The position numbers and the translations under genes are program-made. A DNA stretch of 7,428 nucleotides. Source: Acetobacteraceae bacterium. Its GTDB lineage: Bacteria; Pseudomonadota; Alphaproteobacteria; Acetobacterales; Acetobacteraceae. Every line of letters begins with the position of its first letter. Within the stretch, counting starts at the first letter, position 1. The stretch is from contig JASHVB010000165.1 of assembly GCA_030039695.1 (NCBI GenBank), positions 1 to 7,428 of the forward strand. Direction: 5' to 3'. The notes beneath the pieces were generated by a model. The model was not told where the DNA came from and did no database searches. It saw nothing but the letters and a program-made list of their open reading frames with translations. Positions 1 to 6,407 of this stretch are shown here, piece by piece.

Positions 1-751
1 AATGGAAAAGCCCTGCGCCATCAACAGCGCCGAAGCGCACGATATCGCTGCGCGCGCGGCCCAAGCCGGGATGTTCGCCGCGGTGCCGTTGGTGCTGCGC
101 TACTGTCCACTGATCGATACTATTCGCGACGTTGCCGCCGACGAGAGGCTGCACTACATCAATTTCAAGTTCGTTGGCGGCATGGTCGACCGATACCACC
201 AGCAGCGCGTCGAATGGATGCTGGACCGCGCTACCGCCGGCGGAGGACCGCTGTTGAATCTCGGCGTTCACCACCTCGACCTGTGCCGCGTACTGTTGAA
301 CAATGCACCGTTGCAAGTGGTAGGCGCGGCGATGTCAAATCACACCGCACATCTCACCATCGAGGATCACGCGGTGGTGCTGCTGCGCGGCGGGGGTGCG
401 ACATGCGTGGTGGAGACCGGCTATCTCTACCCTGCGCCGAACTCGGTCTTTGACATGCACTACAGCATCCGTGCGGACCATCACTACTTCGCGGCTCGCG
501 ACAATCGCACGCTGGAAATCATGACTGACGACCGGCGCCGCACAACGCGAGAGATGCCACTGACCAACGTGTTCTTTTACCCGGAGTTTGTGCGCGATAC
601 GCTGCGACGCGTGCAAGCCGGGGAGAGGCCGATCGCGGACCTGGACGATATGGCCGCGGCGATGGACCTCGTGCAGGCGGCGTACGCAGCGGACCCTTTG
701 CAAGGTCCGAGCACACCCCCTGGTGAACCCCCTCGGTCACGCCCATCTTAG
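1..751 (+). CDS. Gfo/Idh/MocA family NAD(P)-dependent oxidoreductase, 5'-truncated
   Basis: This is the C-terminal part of a probable sugar, inositol or related polyol dehydrogenase acting in the cytoplasm. The frame is open at the window start. The ATG at base 2 is almost certainly internal, because it is followed at once by E-K-P, the motif that carries the catalytic Lys and normally lies about 90-100 residues into these proteins; the Rossmann nucleotide-binding part is therefore missing. Counting from that ATG, a GGGPLLNLGVHHLD block lies at about residues 80-93. It matches the family DxxxH catalytic motif, with His90 kept and the usual Asp replaced by Asn86, a substitution that I believe occurs in other members. 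The rest fits the family's alpha/beta C-terminal domain, and the protein ends in a Pro-rich tail. The next gene starts 24 bases downstream, so the two are likely co-transcribed. Family call is firm; substrate is unknown. Confidence 0.88.
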   Translation, partial: MEKPCAINSAEAHDIAARAAQAGMFAAVPLVLRYCPLIDTIRDVAADERLHYINFKFVGGMVDRYHQQRVEWMLDRATAGGGPLLNLGVHHLDLCRVLLNNAPLQVVGAAMSNHTAHLTIEDHAVVLLRGGGATCVVETGYLYPAPNSVFDMHYSIRADHHYFAARDNRTLEIMTDDRRRTTREMPLTNVFFYPEFVRDTLRRVQAGERPIADLDDMAAAMDLVQAAYAADPLQGPSTPPGEPPRSRPS

Positions 752-775
752 GGCGGCAAAGACGGAGGATCAGGC

Positions 776-1528
776 ATGGACGACGCGGCTCCCCCAGGCG
801 TGGTGTGCGGTGCCGACGGCTGCGAGGTGCCGGAGATCACTTCATCTGAACTCCCTCGCTCGGACGGGGTCGGCACCCGCATCGACATTGTCTCGGACGC
901 GATCTGCCCCTGGTGCTATATTGGCAAGCGGCAGCTCGAACGGGCGCTGGCGAGCCTTAGCAATGAGGGCCTCATCTTCTCCGTTCACTGGAACCCCTTT
1001 CAGCTCAATCCCGACATGCCGAAGGAAGGCCGTGACCGCGCCGCCTACCGCGCCTGGAAGTTTGGCAGCGCCGAACGCTCCCGCGAGGCCGACGAGCGCG
1101 TCGGACGCGCCGCCGCCAGCGTGGGCCTTGCCTTTCGCCCGGACCTGATGCTGCGCACGCCGAACACCATCGACGCGCACCGGCTCATCTGGTTCGCCGG
1201 CCAAAAGGGCGTGCAGGATGAGGTGATGGAAACCCTGTTCCGCGCCTACTTCACTGAGGGTCGCGATATCGGCGATCCGAGCGTGTTGGCCACGTGCGCC
1301 GCTCAGTCGGGCCTCAACCCCGACGAGGCCGCGGCGTTTCTCGCCAGCGACATGGCCGAGAAGGAGACGCGCGCCGCCGACCAGACGGCACGTGAGGCGG
1401 GCGTCAACGGGGTGCCGTCATTCTTCCTCGACGGCTACAGCTTGTTCTCTGGCGCCTATCCGGCCGAAACGATGGCCGAGGCACTGCGCAAGGCTGGCGC
1501 TATCCTGCGGCGACGCGGTGCGGCGTAG
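776..1528 (+). CDS. DsbA family oxidoreductase (FrnE/2-hydroxychromene-2-carboxylate isomerase-like)
   Basis: This 250-residue protein has a thioredoxin fold with an inserted helical domain, as in FrnE-type DsbA relatives. The C-P-W-C redox motif is at residues 44-47, straight after the first beta strand (IDIVSDAI) and followed by YIGKRQLE, as is typical of FrnE. The cis-Pro loop is G-V-P at 212-214, and the C-terminal SGAYPAETMAEAL helix is also typical. FrnE proteins are cytoplasmic thiol-disulfide oxidoreductases, and no signal peptide is seen. The ATG start is well supported by GGAGG at 764-768, seven bases upstream. Unusually, about 33 residues precede the fold and contain Cys11 and Cys16 (CGADGC), which could bind a metal or form an extra disulfide. 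It sits 24 bases after the Gfo/Idh/MocA gene and is probably in its operon. The isomerase branch of the family is less likely because the C-P-W-C pair is intact. The biological partner is not visible. Confidence 0.9.
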   Translation: MDDAAPPGVVCGADGCEVPEITSSELPRSDGVGTRIDIVSDAICPWCYIGKRQLERALASLSNEGLIFSVHWNPFQLNPDMPKEGRDRAAYRAWKFGSAERSREADERVGRAAASVGLAFRPDLMLRTPNTIDAHRLIWFAGQKGVQDEVMETLFRAYFTEGRDIGDPSVLATCAAQSGLNPDEAAAFLASDMAEKETRAADQTAREAGVNGVPSFFLDGYSLFSGAYPAETMAEALRKAGAILRRRGAA

Positions 1529-1562
1529 ACGGTGTTTGCCGGCACTCCCAATCCGGCGTGAT

Positions 1563-1575
1563 TTCATGCCATGAA
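1563..1575. repeat. 13-base palindrome upstream of the metY promoter
   Basis: TTCATG and CATGAA form a perfect 6+1+6 inverted repeat centred on base 1569, about 43 bases upstream of the proposed -35 box. The size and position would suit a regulator-binding half-site pair, but there is only one copy and no recognised consensus. It could be chance. Confidence 0.3.
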
Positions 1576-1617
1576 CCGCGACGTTGGCGCGAGAACATCG
1601 CGCCCGTGTCACCCGCG

Positions 1618-1646
1618 TTTCACGTCCGCCACGGGTCCGCTATAGT
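1618..1646 (+). promoter_or_regulatory. Probable sigma70-type promoter for metY
   Basis: TTTCAC (1618-1623) and TATAGT (1641-1646) resemble -35 and -10 boxes and are separated by exactly 17 bases. Transcription would begin near 1652-1655, giving a leader of about 20 bases before GTG 1674. This also argues against the earlier in-frame ATG at 1584, which would lie upstream of the transcript start. It implies that metY and the following SDR gene can be expressed independently of the two upstream genes. Confidence 0.6.
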
Positions 1647-1661
1647 CTGCCCTTGAATTGC

Positions 1662-1668
1662 AGGGAGG
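1662..1668 (+). promoter_or_regulatory. Ribosome binding site that sets the metY start at GTG 1674
   Basis: AGGGAGG lies five bases before GTG 1674. It is the strongest Shine-Dalgarno match in the gap and selects the GTG over the ATG at 1584, which would add 30 basic residues unlike the family's N terminus. Confidence 0.75.
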
Positions 1669-1673
1669 CGATC

Positions 1674-2987
1674 GTGTCGAACCATCCGGAGACCTTGGCA
1701 CTGCACGCTGGCTGGCGGCGTGATTCCGCTACCAATGCTGTCGCGGTGCCAATCTATCAGACCACATCCTACCAGTTCGACAGCGCAGAGCACGCCGCCA
1801 ACCTGTTCGCGCTGAAGGAACTTGGCAACATATACACCCGCATCATGAACCCAACGCAGGACGCGTTCGAGAAGCGCATCGCGGCGATGGAAGGTGGTGT
1901 GGCGGCGCTGGCCCTTGCGTCCGGACAGGCTGCGTCCGCGTTCTGTGTGCAGAACCTGGCGCGTGCCGGCGACAACATCGTCAGTTCCACCGATCTCTAC
2001 GGCGGCACCTGGAACTTATTCCAAAATACGTTGAAGGACCTGGGAATCGAGACACGCTTCGTCGATCCGGCCAATCCAGAAGCTTTCGCCAATGCCACCG
2101 ATGACCGCACACGCGTCTACTATGCCGAGACCCTGCCGAATCCGAAGCTGATCCCCTTCCCGATCGCGGAAGTCGCCGCGATCGGGCGCAAGTTCGGCAT
2201 TCCACTGGTCATGGACAACACCGCGGCGCCGATCTTGGTGAAGCCATTCGAACACGGCGCTGCGGTGTCGATGTACTCGACCACAAAATACATCGGCGGC
2301 CACGGCACCTCCATCGGTGGCGTGGTCGTCGATGGCGGCAACTTCGACTGGGAGGCGCATCCCGCACGCCAGCCGCTGCTGAATACGCCCGATCCCAGCT
2401 ATCACGGCGCAATCTGGACCCAGGCGGTGAAGCCACTTGGCCCGATTGCTTACATCATCCGCATGCGGGTCGTTCTGCTGCGCGACCTCGGCGCCGCGAT
2501 GGCGCCGTTCAACGCGTTCTTGTTCCTGCAGGGGCTGGAGACCGTCCCGCTACGCATCCGCGAACACAGCAAAAATGCGCTCGCCGTGGCACAGTTCCTC
2601 GCCACTCGCAAAGACGTGGCGCGGGTGATCCACCCGGCGTTCCACGAGGGTCTCGGCGCCGAGCGCACGGCGAAATACATGCCACACGGGCACGGGGGCT
2701 TGGTCGGTTTCGAGCTCGCCGGCGGCATCGATGCCGGTCGGCGGTTCATCGATGCGCTGCAGATGTTCTACCACGTGGCCAATATCGGTGATGCCCGCAG
2801 CTTGGCAATTCATCCGGCAAGCACCACGCACTCGCAGCTTTCTGCGGCAGAGCAAGAAGCGACAGGCGTGACGCCGGGGTACGTGCGGTTGTCGGTGGGA
2901 ATAGAGCATATCGATGACATCCTCGCTGATTTAACCCAGGCGCTGGATGCCGCGAGTGGTGCCGCGGTGAAGCAAGCGGCGGAGTAG
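1674..2987 (+). CDS. metY: O-acetylhomoserine aminocarboxypropyltransferase (O-acetylhomoserine sulfhydrylase)
   Basis: This PLP enzyme of the Cys/Met metabolism family forms homocysteine from O-acetyl-L-homoserine and sulfide, the direct sulfhydrylation route to methionine. From GTG 1674 it is 437 residues long, the usual size for MetY. The N terminus (HPETLALHAGW), the VPIYQTTSYQF block, YTRIMNPTQ (active-site Tyr and phosphate-binding region) and SGQAA all fit. The PLP-binding Lys is Lys205 in STTKYIGGHG, and TPDPSYHG is typical of the sulfhydrylase branch rather than of cystathionine gamma-synthase. The C-terminal HPASTTHSQL and GVTPGYVRLSVGIEH blocks bind the substrate carboxylate in this fold. 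All conserved parts are present, so it should be active. It has its own promoter and is followed 24 bases later by an SDR gene in the same frame. A homologous O-succinylhomoserine sulfhydrylase activity cannot be excluded from sequence. Confidence 0.93.
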   Translation: MSNHPETLALHAGWRRDSATNAVAVPIYQTTSYQFDSAEHAANLFALKELGNIYTRIMNPTQDAFEKRIAAMEGGVAALALASGQAASAFCVQNLARAGDNIVSSTDLYGGTWNLFQNTLKDLGIETRFVDPANPEAFANATDDRTRVYYAETLPNPKLIPFPIAEVAAIGRKFGIPLVMDNTAAPILVKPFEHGAAVSMYSTTKYIGGHGTSIGGVVVDGGNFDWEAHPARQPLLNTPDPSYHGAIWTQAVKPLGPIAYIIRMRVVLLRDLGAAMAPFNAFLFLQGLETVPLRIREHSKNALAVAQFLATRKDVARVIHPAFHEGLGAERTAKYMPHGHGGLVGFELAGGIDAGRRFIDALQMFYHVANIGDARSLAIHPASTTHSQLSAAEQEATGVTPGYVRLSVGIEHIDDILADLTQALDAASGAAVKQAAE

Positions 2988-3011
2988 GGGAGCGGTCTGT
3001 CGTCGGGCGGC

Positions 3012-3725
3012 ATGTCGCAAGCGTCATCGCGGATCGCCCTGGTCACCGGCGGCGCGCACGGCATTGGTGCGGCGATCTCGGCACGGTTGGCGCAAGACGG
3101 CTGCGGCGTGGTGATCGCCGACCGCGATGCGCCTGCGCGTCTGCCGGTGGGCACTCGCGCTGTGCTCTGTGACGTATCCGATGAAGCGTCCGTGAACCGG
3201 TTGATCGATGGCGTCCGCACACGGGAGGGCCGGCTGGACGTGCTGGTCTGCAACGCCGGCGTCAACATTCACAAGGCGATCGCCGCCTTGTCGCTCGCTG
3301 AATGGTCGCGTGTCATCGCCACGAACCTGACCGCGACATTCCTGCTGGTGCGGGCGGCGGAAAGCCTGCTGCGTACGGCGACGGGCGCTGTGGTGACGAT
3401 CGCCTCGACGCGTGCCTGGATGTCGGAACCCAATACCGAAGCTTACGCCGCGTCGAAAGGTGGCCTCGTCGCGCTGACGCATGCACTGGCGATCAGCTTG
3501 GCCCCAGACGTGCGGGTGAACTGCATCAGCCCGGGTTGGATTTACACCAAGGGAGATCGGCCGCGGCCCAAGGACCACGCCTTTCATCCGGTCGGACGCG
3601 TTGGGATGGCGGAAGATGTCGCGGCGCTAACTGCCTTCCTGGTTGGACCCGACAGCGGCTTCATCACTGGCGCCGAATTCACCGTCGACGGCGGCGTGAC
3701 GCGAAAGATGATCTACCCGGACTAA
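3012..3725 (+). CDS. SDR family NAD(P)-dependent oxidoreductase, classical type
   Basis: This 237-residue short-chain dehydrogenase has all classical motifs: TGGAHGIG at 12-19 (cofactor binding), NAG at 81-83, and the tetrad Asn105, Ser132, Tyr145 and Lys149. Asp37 at the end of the second beta strand predicts NAD(H) rather than NADP(H). The PGW block after the active site and the closing VDGG-TRKMIY segment are typical of the oligomerising C terminus. It probably oxidises or reduces a small alcohol or ketone in the cytoplasm; the substrate is not predictable. ATG 3012 has only a poor, closely spaced GGGCGG upstream, so translation may depend on ribosomes finishing metY 24 bases earlier. The metY frame and this frame are the same, with no stop between the metY TAG and this ATG. 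Co-transcription with metY is likely, although no direct methionine role is evident. Confidence 0.92.
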   Translation: MSQASSRIALVTGGAHGIGAAISARLAQDGCGVVIADRDAPARLPVGTRAVLCDVSDEASVNRLIDGVRTREGRLDVLVCNAGVNIHKAIAALSLAEWSRVIATNLTATFLLVRAAESLLRTATGAVVTIASTRAWMSEPNTEAYAASKGGLVALTHALAISLAPDVRVNCISPGWIYTKGDRPRPKDHAFHPVGRVGMAEDVAALTAFLVGPDSGFITGAEFTVDGGVTRKMIYPD

Positions 3726-3842
3726 CCGCAATTTCCCTCGCTCGTACCAACCGCCCTGACGAACGTGCGCTTTGGAGACATAGACGCGATCAGCTGAGCG
3801 CCGCTCTGGGGCGAGGTTGTGTGAAAACGCCGGACCGTAGCG

Positions 3843-3912
3843 GCATCAAACAATTTCGCTAGGTGCTGGCAGGTTGACCTGACATCGTCAGGCTCGTTGG
3901 CGGCTTTGATGC
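3843..3912. repeat. Nested inverted repeat (possible folded RNA or element remnant)
   Basis: GCATCAAA (3843-3850) is perfectly matched by TTTGATGC (3905-3912). Inside this lies a hairpin of CCTGAC (3878-3883), ATC loop, and GTCAGG (3887-3892). The outer arms enclose 54 bases. No T-tract follows on either strand, so it is not a simple terminator. Possible readings are a small structured RNA, a pair of protein-binding sites or leftover ends of a mobile element. Confidence 0.4.
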
Positions 3913-4112
3913 GACAGTATATTGCGCGACACCTGCCATGACGTGCGCTTTCCCGCCGCCTCTGTCGGAGCGGCCGTCGTTCTCTACGGCTGGGAGGGGT
4001 GGCCTTGTGACACGCCGTTTCGCCGTGGGAACCGCAACAAATTGGACATTCCATCGCGGCCTGGGGTGGCCACCGGGACTATCTTCCTGCCCTCACGGAT
4101 CACGGAACCAGC

Positions 4113-4138
4113 GGGCAGAAACATTGGGCAGAAGCATT
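4113..4138. repeat. Two-copy 13-base tandem repeat
   Basis: GGGCAGAAACATT (4113-4125) is followed directly by GGGCAGAAGCATT (4126-4138), differing at one base. A third partial copy begins with GGGA at 4139. This looks like a local duplication; the period of 13 is not a whole number of helical turns, so iterated protein binding on one face is not obvious. Confidence 0.6.
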
Positions 4139-4155
4139 GGGACGTTTTTTCGCGT

Positions 4156-4175
4156 CCGTCTGGCCAATCAGACGG
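4156..4175. terminator. Short hairpin near the 3' end of the leftward ACAD gene
   Basis: CCGTCTG (4156-4162) and CAGACGG (4169-4175) form a perfect 7-base stem with the 6-base loop GCCAAT, about 40 bases past the leftward stop codon. On the minus strand it is followed by A residues (the plus strand has a T-run at 4145-4150), so it lacks the U-tract of a Rho-independent terminator. It may protect a transcript end. The terminator label is tentative. Confidence 0.3.
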
Positions 4176-4215
4176 GGTCTGATCCATCCGCCTCGCGCTC
4201 GAGCGCCGCGATTGC

Positions 4216-5460
4216 TCAGTCGCCAAGAGTTGCGAGCGGGTCGTAGTCCGGCAGTTGCATCAACTCGTGCAGCTGCCGCCGCCGAACGCCCATGTTCCCG
4301 CCATCGAACAATGGAAGTGCAAGCGCATCGGCAAGCAGGCCGCCGAACGGCAGCGCGCGGTCATAGCTGTCGATCCCAACGACGCGCATAAGATCAGAGA
4401 TCACTCGTACCGCGGTCTCCGACCCGAACACTTTTGTTTGCACCGCCAATTCCAGCGCGCCGGGTGACCGTGTGTCGAACGCATGCGCCGCGCGTAGGCT
4501 GAGAGAACGCACCGCCTCGATTGCTATCTTCGCGTCGGCGAGCGCGTAGCCAACAGCCTGATGACTGATGATCGGGACCGCGCCGCCGCGCTTCTCCAGC
4601 TTCGCAAAACTCAGCGCGAAGTCGAACGCCGAGCGCATCAACCCGACAGCGAAGATGCCGACGATCGGCGCGGTGCCGGCGAAGCAAGCTTCGACGAGCG
4701 CCTTGCCGCCGCCCCGCGGCCCGATCAGGTTATCAGCCGGCGCGCGTACCTCATTCAGCCGGAACTGTGGTTGCAGGTGCGCGCGGTGTCCGACGGAATC
4801 GATCGCGCGCTCCAGTACGATGCCATCCGCTGGACCGTGGACGGCGATTATCGAGATTCCATCCTCCAAGGGTACTTTGGGATCGGTACGGCAGACAACC
4901 GTCAGCAAGTCGGCGCCATTCCCGTCCCAGCCGGTGCCACTGGAAACCCACTTCTTTGCGCCGGAGATCAGCCAGTGGCCGTCTTGCAGACGCGCCTCCG
5001 TCCGCAGGCCTTCGGCTGGAGGGGGGGCGGCGAAATTGGCACTGCCACCGGGTTCGCTGAAGGCGAAAGCAGCGAGCGGCGTGCCTTGCCCCGACGTGAA
5101 CGGCGCAAAGATGCGTTCTGCCTGTTGCGCCGTTCCGCCCAGCAATACCGGGAACAGGCCGAGCATGGTGCCCAGCAGAGTAAGCGAGACGTTGACATCG
5201 ACCGCATGGAACTCTTCCGCCAGTACCGTCATGTCGACAACGCCCGTGCCCTGGCCGCCGAGCGGCGTTGGGATCAGACGGCGCAGAAAGCCCGCCGCGA
5301 CGGCCTGTTGGTAGAACGGCCGTGTTGCAGCGAAGCGGGCAAGTGGTGTCGGCAGATCTCCTGTGGCTGCCGCCACCTTCGACAGCACATCGCGCGCGAA
5401 AGTGCGCGCGTCTTGGCGCAACCGCCGCTGCTCCGGCGTCAGCGTGAAATCGATCGGCAT
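4216..5460 (-). CDS. Acyl-CoA dehydrogenase family flavoprotein with Asp at the usual catalytic Glu position
   Basis: This 414-residue protein shows the three-part ACAD fold: a helical N-terminal domain beginning FTLTPEQRRLR, a middle beta domain with the flavin/substrate motif AFSEPGGSANF and the KKWVSSG block, and a C-terminal four-helix domain. ACADs use FAD to insert an alpha-beta double bond into acyl-CoA thioesters. Medium- and short-chain types place the catalytic Glu in a Y-E-G-T motif near the C terminus; here the matching segment is F-D-G-G, with Asp386. The change may alter or shift the reaction. The start is ATG 5460, with GGGAG at 5468-5472 seven bases upstream; an ATG at 5499 would extend into the preceding gene without a comparable site. 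It begins 13 bases after the atypical SDR stop, so the two form one operon. Family is certain; substrate and even dehydrogenase activity are open. Confidence 0.9.
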   Translation of the reverse strand: MPIDFTLTPEQRRLRQDARTFARDVLSKVAAATGDLPTPLARFAATRPFYQQAVAAGFLRRLIPTPLGGQGTGVVDMTVLAEEFHAVDVNVSLTLLGTMLGLFPVLLGGTAQQAERIFAPFTSGQGTPLAAFAFSEPGGSANFAAPPPAEGLRTEARLQDGHWLISGAKKWVSSGTGWDGNGADLLTVVCRTDPKVPLEDGISIIAVHGPADGIVLERAIDSVGHRAHLQPQFRLNEVRAPADNLIGPRGGGKALVEACFAGTAPIVGIFAVGLMRSAFDFALSFAKLEKRGGAVPIISHQAVGYALADAKIAIEAVRSLSLRAAHAFDTRSPGALELAVQTKVFGSETAVRVISDLMRVVGIDSYDRALPFGGLLADALALPLFDGGNMGVRRRQLHELMQLPDYDPLATLGD

Positions 5461-5467
5461 CGCGCTT

Positions 5468-5472
5468 CTCCC
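5468..5472 (-). promoter_or_regulatory. Ribosome binding site setting the ACAD start at 5460
   Basis: On the minus strand GGGAG lies seven bases before ATG 5460, immediately after the TAA stop (5474-5476) of the upstream SDR gene. It favours this start over ATG 5499 and suggests translational coupling. Confidence 0.7.
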
Positions 5473-5473
5473 T

Positions 5474-6184
5474 TTAGTGACCCGCACTTTGGCCGCCATC
5501 GACGTGAAGGACAGCGCCCGTCACGAAACGTGCCGATTCGAGATAGAAGATCGCGTCAACGATGTCGGAGATCTCGCCCATATGGCCAACGGGATGCATA
5601 GCATCGAACTGCGCAAAGGCCGCAGGGGAATGCATCGGTGTCTTGATGACGCCCGGTGCAACAGCGTTCACACGAATACCTCGTCTTGCGTATTCGATGG
5701 CGAGAGATCTTGTCGCGGCATCCAGTCCGCCTTTTGTCAGTGACGTCAGCACCGCGGGCACCGCTGAATTCGCATGGCTGACCAGAGCCGTCGTGACCTG
5801 CACGACATGCCCGCTACCTTGCTTCACCATCTCAGCGATGGCAAGCTGCGTGATGTAGAAGAACCCGGAGATATTCACACCTAGGATGGCGGCATAGTCC
5901 TCTTGGGAGTATTCGGTGAACGGTTTGGCAATGAAGATGCCGGCGTTGTTCACCAGCGTATCAATGCGCCCAAACCGCGACATGCCGGCAGAGATTGCGC
6001 GCTGTGCCGTGTTACGGTCGGCAATATCACCAGAAACGACAAGAATGTCCGGATCGTTCGACGGCTGCACCGAACGGGCAGTGGCAACGACGCGGTAGTC
6101 GCGTTCTCGATAAGCCTTGGCGAGCGCCGCTCCGATGCCTCGGGACGCGCCGGTGATGATAGCAACCTGCTTCTCCGCGGCCAT
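5474..6184 (-). CDS. Atypical SDR family oxidoreductase lacking the YxxxK tyrosine
   Basis: This 236-residue protein has a complete SDR Rossmann part: TGASRGIG at 11-18, NNAG at 79-82 and catalytic-tetrad Asn104. Arg15 and Arg37 suggest NADP(H). The active-site segment is altered. The usual Ser is replaced by a Thr pair at 131-132, two extra residues follow, and the tetrad Lys151 is preceded at the -4 position by Thr147 instead of Tyr (TSLTK). The following GGLDAATRSLAIEY and RVNAVAPGVIKTPMH blocks are well conserved, so it is not a decayed gene. I recall a recurring SDR subgroup with this active-site pattern, but its reaction is not known to me. The start is ATG 6184, with GGAGGG at 6190-6195 five bases upstream; TTG 6202 is less likely. 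It is co-transcribed with the ACAD gene 13 bases downstream. It may use another acid, or serve a binding or structural role. Confidence 0.9.
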   Translation of the reverse strand: MAAEKQVAIITGASRGIGAALAKAYRERDYRVVATARSVQPSNDPDILVVSGDIADRNTAQRAISAGMSRFGRIDTLVNNAGIFIAKPFTEYSQEDYAAILGVNISGFFYITQLAIAEMVKQGSGHVVQVTTALVSHANSAVPAVLTSLTKGGLDAATRSLAIEYARRGIRVNAVAPGVIKTPMHSPAAFAQFDAMHPVGHMGEISDIVDAIFYLESARFVTGAVLHVDGGQSAGH

Positions 6185-6407
6185 GGTGGCCCTCCATGTC
6201 AACTGACGATCGCTATCGCCGCTGCGATGTTTGGTCAGGCAGCCAGATCTCCGATGAGGTATTCCGCGCGAGTGTTACGGCGAGAAAGCGCTCAATCATG
6301 GCTGAGCTGCATGAGAGGAGGTCTTCTTGATCCAAGACGGAAGTACACGATTGGAGATACAAGCTACAAAACGATGACTGGCGCCGGCTTATTGGTTACG
6401 CCTGTAG
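6185..6407. other. Gap between the monooxygenase-like gene and the SDR-ACAD pair
   Basis: These 223 bases separate two leftward genes. The only clear element is the SDR ribosome site (minus-strand GGAGGG, 6190-6195). The stretch from about 6320 to 6400 is noticeably richer in A and T than the coding DNA around it, which would suit a promoter for the SDR-ACAD pair, but I find no convincing -35/-10 pair. No intact gene is supported. On the plus strand GAGGAGG at 6315-6321 resembles a ribosome site, but the frames that follow overlap the neighbouring gene or stop quickly. Confidence 0.5.

Larger units (their letters stand above)
3726..4215. other. Convergent intergenic region without a supported gene
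   Basis: About 490 bases separate two genes pointing toward each other. Several frames are open for up to about 110 codons on both strands, but their translations are rich in Arg, Ser and Pro, match no family I recognise, and lack good ribosome sites. The region holds a nested inverted repeat, a tandem duplication and a short hairpin, listed separately. A TATATT at 3918-3923 has TTGGCG 15 bases upstream, a weak promoter candidate. No clear Rho-independent terminator is seen for either flanking gene. It may be a decayed insertion, a small RNA locus or simply spacer. Confidence 0.6.

Noticed and set aside
691..708. GGACC/GGTCC inverted repeat near the end of the first gene
   Set aside because: A five-base stem with an eight-base loop inside coding sequence is too weak to call.
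1584..1673. ATG 1584 as an extended metY start
   Set aside because: It adds 30 basic residues foreign to the family, lies upstream of the predicted transcript start and competes poorly with GTG 1674 and its AGGGAGG site.
3722..4054. 110-codon minus-strand frame in the convergent spacer
   Set aside because: It is Arg-rich, lacks family motifs and overlaps the stop of the rightward SDR; at most a decayed remnant.
3726..4215. Search for CRISPR, toxin-antitoxin or other defence loci
   Set aside because: Only a two-copy 13-base tandem repeat is present, with no spaced repeats and no toxin, antitoxin or nuclease motifs in any frame.
3938..4246. 102-codon plus-strand frame in the convergent spacer
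   Set aside because: No recognisable motif, low-complexity shadow-like composition, no clear ribosome site, and it runs into the end of the ACAD gene.
5461..5499. ATG 5499 as the ACAD start
   Set aside because: It would overlap the SDR gene by 26 bases and lacks a ribosome site as good as the one before ATG 5460; the family N terminus fits the latter.
4561..5601. 346-codon plus-strand open frame
   Set aside because: It lies antisense to the ACAD and SDR genes, has an Arg/Gln-rich composition with no family motifs and is a high-GC shadow frame.
6185..6202. TTG 6202 as the SDR start
   Set aside because: The in-frame ATG 6184 has GGAGGG five bases upstream, and the protein aligns from there.
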